Shown: positions 1-7,850 of the stretch, in pieces
How the letters are laid out: each line of letters begins with the position of its first letter
How positions within the stretch are numbered: position 1 is the stretch's first letter
Assembly: GCF_018143015.1 (NCBI RefSeq)
Contig: NC_054741.1
Location: forward strand, 41,933,592-41,997,591
DNA: 64,000 nucleotides
Direction of reading: 5' to 3'
Source of the DNA: Lytechinus variegatus
Taxonomy: Eukaryota; Echinodermata; Echinoidea; Temnopleuroida; Toxopneustidae
The notes under the pieces: model-generated
Told to the model about the DNA's origin: nothing
Databases searched by the model: none
The model's input: the letters and a program-made list of their open reading frames with translations, nothing else
Position numbers and translations under genes: made by a program

Positions 1-94
1 ACAAAATTGTAAAACTAATTCAAGATTTGATTTCTCACATCAACTTAAGCAATATACCAAAAAGATGGTATCAAATCTTTCCAAGATTTATTAT

Positions 95-138
95 TTAATA
101 CCTCACATAATCCTGAAGGTATTTTGGTTCCTTCCTTA
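95..138 (-). pseudogene. pol: last codons of the Ty3/gypsy pol gene, cut off from the rest
   Basis: On the minus strand these bases read as a short open stretch with a PKYLQDYV-like motif and a TAA stop at 95-97. Such a tail after a basic SSRV/RK stretch is usual at the end of mag-type gypsy Pol proteins. The rest of the gene lies right of 3530, because a 3.4-kb element (139-3529) sits between the two parts. If that element and one TAA copy are removed, the two parts fall in one reading frame. The 3' LTR must lie to the left of the window start. Confidence 0.7.
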
Positions 139-161
139 AGCAAGGTTTCCACTTTGGCGAG
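139..161 (+). repeat. left terminal inverted repeat
   Basis: 23 bp identical to the reverse complement of 3507-3529, preceded by TTA at 136-138. Confidence 0.85.
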
Positions 162-455
162 TTGGTGTTGCGAGTCATACGCGAGCTGCGCGAGCTCTAA
201 CTCGCCATAGCTCGCACAAGCTCGCGTGAAATTTACATTTTTTCCTGGAATTTGCTTCAGTGACAAAAGACTCAACATCGAGTTCACTACGCTCGCTGTA
301 CGAGTGAACCGAGCGCGAAACGAGTCAGGCCGAGCTTAGTATGAGTTGCGGTGACCTTTATACGACTTAAAGCGAGCTATGAACGAGTTATCAAGATTTT
401 GTTACGAGTGATAAGAGTTTCATACGACCAAGGGACGAGATACGCACATTTTTGG
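160..455 (+). repeat. left subterminal CGAGT/CGAGCT repeat field
   Basis: Irregular words such as GCGAGTCATACGCGAGCTG, ACGAGTTATC and ACGAGTGATAAG recur about every 8-20 bp. Subterminal short repeats of this kind are typical transposase-binding fields in DNA transposons; that function is an inference. Confidence 0.6.
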
Positions 456-459
456 CACT

Positions 460-1500
460 CAAAGATGGATGCCGGCGGCGGTGGCGTCAACACCAAATCT
501 TAACCGAATTAGGTTAAGATTTTGAAATTAAATGGCATCATAACTTAGAAAGTATAAGGACCTAGTTCATAAAACTTGACCATAAGGTTTATCAAGCATT
601 ACTGAACATCCCTTTTGAGTTTCAGGTCACAAGACCAAGGTCAGAGGTCATTTGCGGTCAATGAACTTAGACCATGTTTACTGAGGGAATCAACATCAAA
701 ATCTTAACCTAGTCTACGGTTCAGTTTTTGAAATGTCATCATAACTTAGAAAATATATGAACCTAGTTCATGAAACGTGGACATAATGTTATTAAAGAAT
801 ATAAACATCCTGCTTGAGTTTCAAGTCACATGACTAAGGTCAAAGGTCAATTAGGGTCAATGGACTTTGGCTAATTGGGGTATTTGTTAAATTAACATTA
901 TAACTTTGAACGTTTATGAATCTGATTCATGAAACTTGAACATAAGAGTAATCAGGTATCACTAAACATCCTGTGCGAATTTCAGGTCACATGTCCAAGG
1001 TTAAAGGTCAATGAACTTTAGTGATGTTCAGGTGATCTGTTGAATTACCATCATAACTTAGAAAGTTTATAGATCTGATTCATAAAACTTGGATATAAGA
1101 GTAATCAAGTATTACTGAACATCCTGTGAGAGTTTCAGGTCACACGACGAAGGTCAAAGGTCATATAAGGTCAACGAACTTTGGTCATGTTGGGGGTATT
1201 TGTGGAATTACCATCATAACTTTGAAAGCTTATGGATATGATTCATCAACTTGGATATTAGAGTAGTCAAGTATCACCGAACATCTCATGCCAGTTTCAG
1301 GTCACATGACCAAAGTCAAAGGTCATTTAAGATTATTGAACTTTGACCATTTTGGAGATTAATACTATATTGCTGTCATAACTTCCAAAGTTTAGATACA
1401 GTTTATAAAATGTGGATAAAGGGTAATCAAGTATCACTGACAACTGAAGTCTTAGGTCACATGATAAAGGTAAAATGTCATTTATTGTCAGTGAACGTAG
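460..1500 (+). repeat. array of ~150-190 bp units with AGGTCA half-sites
   Basis: About six diverged units share the order: CATAACTT(A)GAAAGTTTATG, GTAATCAAGTATCACTGAAC, TTTCAGGTCACATGACC, then AGGTCAAAGGTCA and a further GGTCAATGAACTT. Full AGGTCAAAGGTCA (two half-sites one base apart, DR1 spacing) is at 837-849 and 1151-1163; other units have one or two changes. The same family forms 11135-12260 and 17885-18600. It ends near 1590-1630 with a GATGCAGGT...GCCAGAGGC motif also seen at 12215-12250. Confidence 0.75.
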
Positions 1501-1985
1501 TATTGTATCATTGTATGAATGGTGTTTTGTGAATAATTATTTTATAGTAGTTTTCAAAGTCAGCACTGCTACTATATTGGATAGCGTGATGCAGGTTAGA
1601 CTGCCAGAGGCGCTCCACTTGGACCTTGTCTAGTTTGATGTCTTGTTCTTTTACCTTGGCTCTGCTCGTCATTGAACTTTTCTTCCGTTTCAATTGTCTC
1701 TTCCTGCACTTCTTCTACCCTTGTTTGAATGTCATCTTCATTTGCTGTTTCCCTACCTGAATGGCCACAACTCTTGGATCTTTTGGATCGAGGCATATTT
1801 TTCTCCTTATTTGTTTAAAGTTGTAATAATGCAGTGGCAACAGCCTTTTTAAAAGTAATTGTATACATTGCGTGGGTCAGTTAAAATGTTCACTTTAAAA
1901 TAAACTCCCTCCTCGGTTTTAATAAATATCAATTGTTATTATCAATGATTAGATCATCTAATTTTCTTTAAAATGATACCCTACA

Positions 1986-2360
1986 TGATATGATTATGGT
2001 TTACATGGAGGTGCAGTGCCTTGAAATGTGGGGCAAGGTCAAAATTCAAAATTAAGTTGCAAAGTGACACAATAATGAAAGTCACTGTTCCTTTTTCCGT
2101 GGTGATGAGTGAGTTTTTTAAGCGGTTTCTTTTGAGTTTGATCAGTAATCCCGCCTCGGTTTTAGTAAATATCAATGTTAAATTAATATCAATGAATAGT
2201 TTATTTAATTTTCTTTTAAAAATGATACTTTCCATGATGTGATTTTGGCTCACATGGAGGTGCAGTGCCTTGAAATGTGGGGCAAGGTCAAAATTCAAAA
2301 TTTGCAAAATGACATAATATTGAAAGTCACTGTTCTTTTCATCCATGATGATGAGTGAGA
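1986..2360 (+). repeat. two direct repeats, ~250 bp apart
   Basis: The segment around ACATGGAGGTGCAGTGCC at 2003 recurs at 2253, with matching flanks (GGGGCAAGGTCAAAATTC and AAAGTCACTGTTC). No coding function is apparent; open frames here only reflect the repeat. Confidence 0.6.
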
Positions 2361-2561
2361 TTCTCAGCAATTGTTTTCATGCACCTTAACATCAACATTC
2401 AAATGGAATCAAACATACCTCTGCGCAAGCAAACACACAACAAACAAACATAAACCACAAGAAAACATTATGAAATGAAAAAGCAGGGCCAATGGATTTT
2501 CATCTGTATTGACACAGACAAAAGAATAATGTTCTGTATTGACCCTCCATGATTATTTCTG

Positions 2562-2953
2562 CTCGTTTTGCAGCTTTTTACTTCAAACTTCATCCAATAA
2601 CACTTCAATTTTGCTCTTTTTTTGATGACATGATCATAACAAGCATGGGATCATTTTAAAGGGAATCAAATGATCTTTTGAAAGATATCAAATATGCATT
2701 GTGTAAAATTTGGAGTCTTGAGAAATTAATGGCCAAACTCAGATTTCCAAACTTTTTTGCTCGTTTTGCAGCTTTTCAATTCAAACTTCATCCAACACTT
2801 TTGAATCCTGCTCTTTTCGTGATGACATGATCATAACAAGCATGGTATCATTGTAAAGAAAATCAAATGACCTTTTAAATGATGTTAAATATGCAATGTG
2901 TAAATTTTGGAGTTGGGAAAAATTAATGGCCAAACTCAGATTTCCAAACTTTT
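2562..2953 (+). repeat. two ~195-bp direct repeats
   Basis: Both copies contain TGCTCGTTTTGCAGCTTTT, GATGACATGATCATAACAAG and GGCCAAACTCAGATTTCC. The first copy runs from about 2562 to 2757 and the second from 2758 to 2953. Confidence 0.6.
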
Positions 2954-3039
2954 TTTTTGGGGGGGGGTTTATATGTGGGGAAAATATAGATCACTGGACA
3001 TTTATCATTCAGTCGGCATGCCTCTGAGCCCTTGCCACG

Positions 3040-3506
3040 CACTCGGAATAAACTCATTCGAAACTCGCTGTAACTCGGGGTGCTCGATCTAAAGTCGCGC
3101 TAATCTCGTGGGCACCTCCACTTGACTCGTAAAACGATCGCAATGCTCGTATCTCGCTCTTGAAAACTCGGAACGCACTCGCGTATACTCAGATGTGGCG
3201 AGTTATTACGAGTTATTGTGAGTTTATCTCGAGCTTCTTACGAGTTATTACGAGTACTGCGAGTATACAACGAGTTTAGGTGAGTTCAGCACGAGTTACA
3301 GCGAGTTAGCAAAATTTTTGAACATGTTCAAAAATTTTGAAAATGCTCACGACTTCAAGGACAGTTGTCCCGAGCTTGAACGAGCTCCGCCGAGTCATGC
3401 CGAGTTGTCGCAAGTTATCCCGAGTTTCATGGTGAGCTTTATGCGAGTTATCGCGAGTGCCTCATTTTGACAACTCGCTATTACTCGCCATAACTCGCGA
3501 TGTTAC
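3040..3506 (-). repeat. right subterminal CGAGT/CGAGTTA repeat field
   Basis: Mirror partner of 160-455: ACGAGTTATTACGAGT, GCGAGTTATCGCGAG and similar words at irregular 8-20 bp spacing. It contains a small inverted repeat, AAATTTTTGAAC/GTTCAAAAATTT, at about 3310-3342. Confidence 0.6.
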
Positions 3507-3529
3507 CTCGCCAAAGTGGAAACCTTGCT
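3507..3529 (-). repeat. right terminal inverted repeat
   Basis: Reverse complement of 139-161, followed by TTA at 3530-3532. Confidence 0.85.
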
Positions 3530-3532
3530 TTA

Positions 3533-3866
3533 CTCTACTACTTCTCCTCTCTTCTAGACCCCTTTCCCTAATCTGTCTATCTTCAGGGTCTCTTTCTGTG
3601 ACCTGACTCTCTTCTCTTTCAGCAACAGAAGTGTGATTTTCTGTTGTACATGGGGACAAGTGAAAAGCGTTCCAAATTGTATGATCATCCAATTCAAATG
3701 TTGCTTTTCCTTTCTGTTTTATGATTTTTCTCTTCTCCCCAAACTTTGGAGTACCTTTCTTCACATGTCTTTGCTTCCTAACTCTAACAAAACTTCCTAC
3801 TTGGAATTCTGACACTCTAGCTTTTCTTTTAGCATCTGTGTACTCTTCAGACTTTCTTTGTTTTTG
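3533..3866 (-). pseudogene. pol: integrase C-terminal segment of the gypsy pol gene
   Basis: In this frame the protein continues from the integrase after a frameshift. It shows VGSFVRVRKQ...GTPKFG and ATFELDDHTIWNAFHLSPC, which fits the GPY/F-type C-terminal module of gypsy integrases. An acidic/basic tail (EREESQ...RSSRV) follows and then runs into the TIR of the inserted element at 3529. The frame change lies at the T8 run 3867-3874 (A8 in the sense strand), the likely slip site. Confidence 0.7.
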
Positions 3867-5370
3867 TTTTTTTTACCCTTTGTTTGACTTCATTCTTCTT
3901 TCTTTGAGTCTTAACTGGCATTCTACCCTTTACATCTAACTTGGTTCTCATCTTCCTACCATGTAATAACTCTGATGGAGACAGACCTGTTACTTGATGA
4001 GGTGTTGATCTATATGCCAACAAAAGATCTAACGTAGTCTCTTTGAAAGACCTTTTTCCTTCGATCATAGCATTTTGAATGCTAGACTTCAAAACCCTAT
4101 TGAACCGTTCTACCTCGCCGTTTGCACGAGGGTAGTACAACGATGATCTTACATGAGTGATACCATATTCTTCTAAGAACTCTTCAAACTCATGTGACAC
4201 AAACTGCGGTCCATTGTCTGATACTAAATGGGTTGGAATTCCCTCTCTAGTGAACAAAGTTTTGAGAACCTGTATTACAGACCTGCTTGTTACATTGCTA
4301 CAAAACGCTACTTCAGGCCACTTGCTATGGTAGTCAACTACTACAATTGCATATCTTTGGTCATGAGGTGCATTCTCAAAAGGACCAGTAATGTCAATTG
4401 AAATCTTTTCCCATGGTGAATTAGGAAATTCTACCGATTGCATTGGTGCACTGTGTGTGCGATGTGATTTGTCATTTTCTTGACAAGTGACACATCTTTT
4501 GATTGTTTCTTCAACGATTTTGTCAATATGTGGGAACCAGTATGTTTCTCTCAACCTTTGTTTAGTTCTCACAATGCCCTGATGTGCTGAATGAGCAAAA
4601 TCTACAAACTTGGCCTGAAGTGACATTGGAATTACAATTCTATTCCCTCTCATCACAATGTCATCTACTATAGACAATTCATCTCTCAAGATGAGATATG
4701 GTTTGATCTCAGGAGGAAAGGATTTATGGTTACCAGACCATCCTTCCTCAATGTACTTTCTGACCTGTACCAATACTTCATCATTATTAGTTGCATCTTG
4801 TAACTCTTTGACAGTGACAGGTGAATCTACTCTTACTTGATTTAGAACATACTCTTCTTCATCTACTACATCTGACCATTCTTCATCACCTAACGGTAAG
4901 CGTGACAAAGCGTCTGCAACGTAGTTTTCTCGACCTGCTTTGTACTCTACAGTGTAATCAAATTGTAACAACTGAGCAGACCAGCGTGCTATACGCATGG
5001 TTTGTCTACCTGTACCTCTCGTACTCAACATGGTAACCAGTGCTTTATGATCTGTTCTAAGTACAAAGTGTCTACCCCAAAGGTAAGTATACCATTTGTT
5101 ACAAGCCCAAACACCAGCTAACGCTTCTTTTTCACCTGTTGAGTATTTCCTCTCAGCGGGTGACAATGACCTGGAAGCGAATGCTATCGGAATCTCATGT
5201 CCCTCTTTGACTTGGGAAAGTACAGCCCCTAACCCATAATCAGATGCATCAGTGGTAACTACAGTATGTAAATTCGGATTGAATAACCCAAGAACAATTC
5301 TCTTTGCAATTGTACTTTTGACTTTGGGTTGCTTTTGACTTTGGGTTACTCTTGTTGCTCGGCCCCCCAC
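3847..5370 (-). CDS. pol: RNase H and integrase part of gypsy Pol
   Basis: 507-codon open frame. The RNase H domain starts near residue 39 (TDASDYGLGAVL) and runs to about 155 (ADALSRLPL). The integrase zinc-binding HHCC motif is around H260/H263 and C293/C296. The integrase core has D326 (SIDITGP), D385 (SDNGPQF) and E421 (NGEVERF), giving the D,D-35-E spacing expected of retroviral-type integrases. The first ~20 codons are not native: they read through a 17-bp duplication, so the listed ATG is not a true start. The protein would act in the nucleus after cleavage from a Gag-Pol precursor. All catalytic residues are present, but the frame is cut off from RT upstream and from the C-terminal module downstream. 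Confidence 0.85.
   Translation of the reverse strand: MGGRATRVTQSQKQPKVKSTIAKRIVLGLFNPNLHTVVTTDASDYGLGAVLSQVKEGHEIPIAFASRSLSPAERKYSTGEKEALAGVWACNKWYTYLWGRHFVLRTDHKALVTMLSTRGTGRQTMRIARWSAQLLQFDYTVEYKAGRENYVADALSRLPLGDEEWSDVVDEEEYVLNQVRVDSPVTVKELQDATNNDEVLVQVRKYIEEGWSGNHKSFPPEIKPYLILRDELSIVDDIVMRGNRIVIPMSLQAKFVDFAHSAHQGIVRTKQRLRETYWFPHIDKIVEETIKRCVTCQENDKSHRTHSAPMQSVEFPNSPWEKISIDITGPFENAPHDQRYAIVVVDYHSKWPEVAFCSNVTSRSVIQVLKTLFTREGIPTHLVSDNGPQFVSHEFEEFLEEYGITHVRSSLYYPRANGEVERFNRVLKSSIQNAMIEGKRSFKETTLDLLLAYRSTPHQVTGLSPSELLHGRKMRTKLDVKGRMPVKTQRKKNEVKQRVKKTKTKKV
5314..5347. repeat. 17-bp tandem duplication that breaks the pol frame
   Basis: 5314-5330 and 5331-5347 are the same 17-mer (CTTTTGACTTTGGGTT plus one changed first base). 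Seventeen is not a multiple of three, so the duplication explains why RT and RNase H lie in different frames. With one copy only, both sides share a frame, interrupted by a single TAA just upstream. Confidence 0.85.
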
Positions 5371-7544
5371 TCAAAAGGTACATCTTTACACAAAAGACGT
5401 CTCATTGGTTCTACAACAGTGGCATAGTTTGGTACAAACTTAGTGTAGTAGTTTGTCATTCCTAACACTGACCTAAGCTTACTAACATCCGTAGGCGCTG
5501 GTGCCTCTAGAATAGCTTTGACATGACTATCATCAGGTGCTAGACCCTTACTACTCACACAATGCCCTAAGTAACTGAGTTCTGACAAGTAAAACTGACA
5601 TTTACTAGGGTTCAAACGCAATCCTGCGTCTTGCAACTTCTTCAGTACATTGTTCAAGTGTTTGTCATGTTCTGATCTGTCCTTACCATACACGATGATG
5701 TCATCTAGGTAGCATTGAACTCCTGGTAGTCCTGCGAGGATACTACTCATGAGCTTCTGAAATGTGGATGGTGCTGACGCTAATCCGAAACAAACTCTCT
5801 TGAAGCGATATAATCCATCATGTGTGATGAACGCAGTAAGATCGCGACTTTCCTCATCCAATTCGAGTTGATGATACGCTGACGCTAGATCCATCTTAGA
5901 AAACACTGTGGATCCTTCCAGCTCAGAAAATAGCTCACCGATATCAGGTAACGGATAACTATCTACAACAATGGCTTTATTTACTTCACGTAAATCAACA
6001 CAAAGCCTGATGCTTCCTGACTTTTTCGCGGCAACTACAATGGGAGAGATCCATTCACTTGAATCTATTTTCTCTATCACGCCTTCCTTCTCCAACCGCT
6101 TCAATTCTTGTGAAACCTCATCCTTCACAGATAAAGGTAACCTGCGTAACCTCTGTTGAACGGGCGGATGATTAGCTTTGACTTTGACGCGATGATTGAA
6201 GTTGCGTGCACAACCGAGACCTGGTGCAAACAAAGTAGGGAACCCCGGTGGAATGTCGCTTGATGTAGACGATGTGGACTCTGACGTTGATGTCGGAGAA
6301 TCACTTCTGACCGTCTCGACGCAGAGCTTGCTGCCTTCAATCTTAAGCTTCAACTCGTCGAAGATATCCAAGCCCAGTAATGCTGAACCTCTGTGTACGA
6401 CGAAAATCTTGGCGATCATTGACTTGGCTCCAACCTTTACCTGTGTCTCAAATATTCCAACTACTGGAATGTTTCCTTCAGAGTAGTCTGAAATGTTGAC
6501 GTATGGTGGCTTGAGAGCATCGATTAGAAAGTGTTTCTTGTAGATGCTGAGCGGAATTATTGACACACTAGAGCCTGTATCAAGAGTCATGTGAACCTTG
6601 GCTTTGCCAGCGAGCTCAACTTCACACCTTATTGGCTTTGTAGGGTGAGTGTTCACGGTTAATACCTTGGGCGTTTCAAGTTCATCAGCTCCACTTTGCA
6701 CTTTGCGGACTTTTCTGCTTTTCCGGCAAACCTTAGCCCAATGTCCAGTCTTTCCGCAGCTGTAGCATTTGCTCTCTCTTGCCTTACATCTCTCGTCGAA
6801 TGCTGCATGAGATGGACTTCCACAATTTCTGCAACTGTTTTTCTGTGTTTTCTGCTCTGTTTTCTTCCTTTCTCTTCCCTCCACTCTACTTTCCTTCATT
6901 TTCTTTCTGTGTAGTTCATACACCTTCTCACTGTCACTTTCATGTCCCTTGGCAATTGCTTTGGAGTCTCGCTGTGCATCTTCGATGCATCTACTGAAAT
7001 CAAGAACTTTCTGAAAGTTCAAGTCCGATTCTAATAGTAACCTCTCACGAATACGGGGATTGTGACAGCCTTCTACTACCTGGTCTCGCAGCATCTCGTC
7101 CTTCAAGTTTGCAAAAGCACAATGTTTTACAAGTTCTTGCAAGGCTGCTACATATTCAGCAACTGTCTCATCTGGCCTCTGTTTACGTCGTCTGAATCTA
7201 TATCTCTCAGCGACTACGTTGATTCGCGGAACAAAGTACGCTTCTATGGCTGCCAATGCCTCCTGGTATACATTGGTAGCTGCTTGAGCCCCATGAGCTG
7301 GGCGTGGCTCTGATGGTGAGGAGATGTCCAGTGAGTAAAAGATTCGCTGTCCTTCAGCTCCCAGACAGTGTAACAGAAGCGCTTTCTTCCTATCCGGCAG
7401 AAATTCGCTGCCTCCTGAGGCTAGGAGATAATTCTCGAATTGCTGGAACCATAAATTCCATGGAGTCGTCGGTTTTCCAGGGTTTTGCAGAAAAAATGAA
7501 GGTGGAGGTATTGAAGTCATATTAATGAGTAAAATCAGGAACAA
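5346..7544 (-). CDS. gag-pol: Gag-protease-reverse transcriptase part of gypsy Gag-Pol
   Basis: 732-codon open frame. Residues ~20-200 are a gag region. Two CCHC-type zinc knuckles follow at about 238-253 (longer spacing, CRNCGSPSH) and 260-273 (CYSCGKTGHWAKVC, canonical). The aspartic protease has LDTGSSVSIIP at 321-331. RT spans about 460-730 with LCVDLREVN (514-522), FSKMDLASAYHQL (548-560), FGLASAPSTFQ (586-596) and the catalytic YLDD at 612-615. Met9 (7520) precedes a PPPSFF motif and may be the real start; the leader between it and the primer-binding site is about 60 nt. Gag, protease and RT are fused with no frameshift between gag and pol, as in mag-type elements. The frame ends at TAA right where RNase H should begin. 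Confidence 0.88.
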   Translation of the reverse strand: MFLILLINMTSIPPPSFFLQNPGKPTTPWNLWFQQFENYLLASGGSEFLPDRKKALLLHCLGAEGQRIFYSLDISSPSEPRPAHGAQAATNVYQEALAAIEAYFVPRINVVAERYRFRRRKQRPDETVAEYVAALQELVKHCAFANLKDEMLRDQVVEGCHNPRIRERLLLESDLNFQKVLDFSRCIEDAQRDSKAIAKGHESDSEKVYELHRKKMKESRVEGRERKKTEQKTQKNSCRNCGSPSHAAFDERCKARESKCYSCGKTGHWAKVCRKSRKVRKVQSGADELETPKVLTVNTHPTKPIRCEVELAGKAKVHMTLDTGSSVSIIPLSIYKKHFLIDALKPPYVNISDYSEGNIPVVGIFETQVKVGAKSMIAKIFVVHRGSALLGLDIFDELKLKIEGSKLCVETVRSDSPTSTSESTSSTSSDIPPGFPTLFAPGLGCARNFNHRVKVKANHPPVQQRLRRLPLSVKDEVSQELKRLEKEGVIEKIDSSEWISPIVVAAKKSGSIRLCVDLREVNKAIVVDSYPLPDIGELFSELEGSTVFSKMDLASAYHQLELDEESRDLTAFITHDGLYRFKRVCFGLASAPSTFQKLMSSILAGLPGVQCYLDDIIVYGKDRSEHDKHLNNVLKKLQDAGLRLNPSKCQFYLSELSYLGHCVSSKGLAPDDSHVKAILEAPAPTDVSKLRSVLGMTNYYTKFVPNYATVVEPMRRLLCKDVPFEWGAEQQE

Positions 7545-7583
7545 TATCAGAAACTATAGAGTCATTTGAAATTAATGAAAAGA

Positions 7584-7597
7584 CATCCTCGTCGCCA
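7584..7597 (-). other. primer-binding site for tRNA-Ser(GCU)
   Basis: On the minus strand the sequence is TGGCGACGAGGATG, complementary to the 3' end CATCCTCGTCGCCA of metazoan tRNA-Ser(GCU). It lies 40-64 nt upstream of gag, where minus-strand priming is expected. Fourteen consecutive matches make chance unlikely. Confidence 0.8.
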
Positions 7598-7604
7598 GAA
7601 TTGA

Positions 7605-7850
7605 TGTTGTATCGTGGGTTCTTGAATTAATATATGTACAGTAACTGAAAGTAAAGGCAGAGAAACTAAATAGGTCCAGTTGCAGAGAAGTTTAATGGCA
7701 GACTCCCAGAATATCTGGATATCAAAATCAAGCAGGCACAGCCTAGGATTGGAATCTTTAACATTAAGAACTGATCATGCTAGGCATGTGCACAAACACA
7801 ATAGAGGTGGTGAAGAATGCATTACAGAAAGATAGCTAATGTATTACCAT
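7605..7850 (-). repeat. probable 5' LTR of the gypsy element (outer edge unknown)
   Basis: The minus strand ends ...ACAACA at 7605, then a 7-nt spacer, then the primer-binding site. That gives a CA-3' LTR end. The outer TG end is not determinable because the matching 3' LTR is off the window. The right limit given is a guess at a short LTR. Confidence 0.4.

Larger units (their letters stand above)
139..3529. mobile_element. non-autonomous DNA transposon with 23-bp TIRs and TTA target duplication
   Basis: The ends are perfect 23-bp inverted repeats beginning AGCAAGGTTTCCACTTTGG (139-161 and 3507-3529). TTA flanks both sides (136-138 and 3530-3532). Inside each TIR lies a field of degenerate CGAGTTA/CGAGCT words in opposite overall orientation. 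The interior holds no transposase; it is made of other repeats (an AGGTCA array and two pairs of direct repeats). A 3-bp TWA target duplication is known for PIF/Harbinger elements, so that superfamily is the leading guess, but the terminal bases are not a Harbinger end I recognise. Insertion was in the last codons of the gypsy pol gene, so it is younger than that element. Confidence 0.75.
3533..7850 (-). mobile_element. Ty3/gypsy LTR retrotransposon (mag/SURL-like), defective
   Basis: Reading minus: a primer-binding site (7584-7597), gag with two zinc knuckles, protease, reverse transcriptase, RNase H, integrase. Protease before RT and RNase H before integrase is the Ty3/gypsy order. No envelope gene is seen. 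The 5' LTR lies from about 7605 to the right; its outer edge could not be fixed. The 3' LTR is outside the window. Three defects are visible in the coding part: a stop at the RT/RNase H border, a 17-bp duplication beside it, and a frameshift in an A8 run in the integrase tail. A TIR element also interrupts the last codons. The copy is therefore dead. Confidence 0.85.

Noticed and set aside
460..1500. CRISPR-like array
   Set aside because: Units are long, diverged and without constant direct repeats separated by unique spacers; this is a eukaryotic tandem repeat.
5346..7544. Programmed frameshift between RT and RNase H in the gypsy element
   Set aside because: A 17-bp tandem duplication at the border explains the change of frame.
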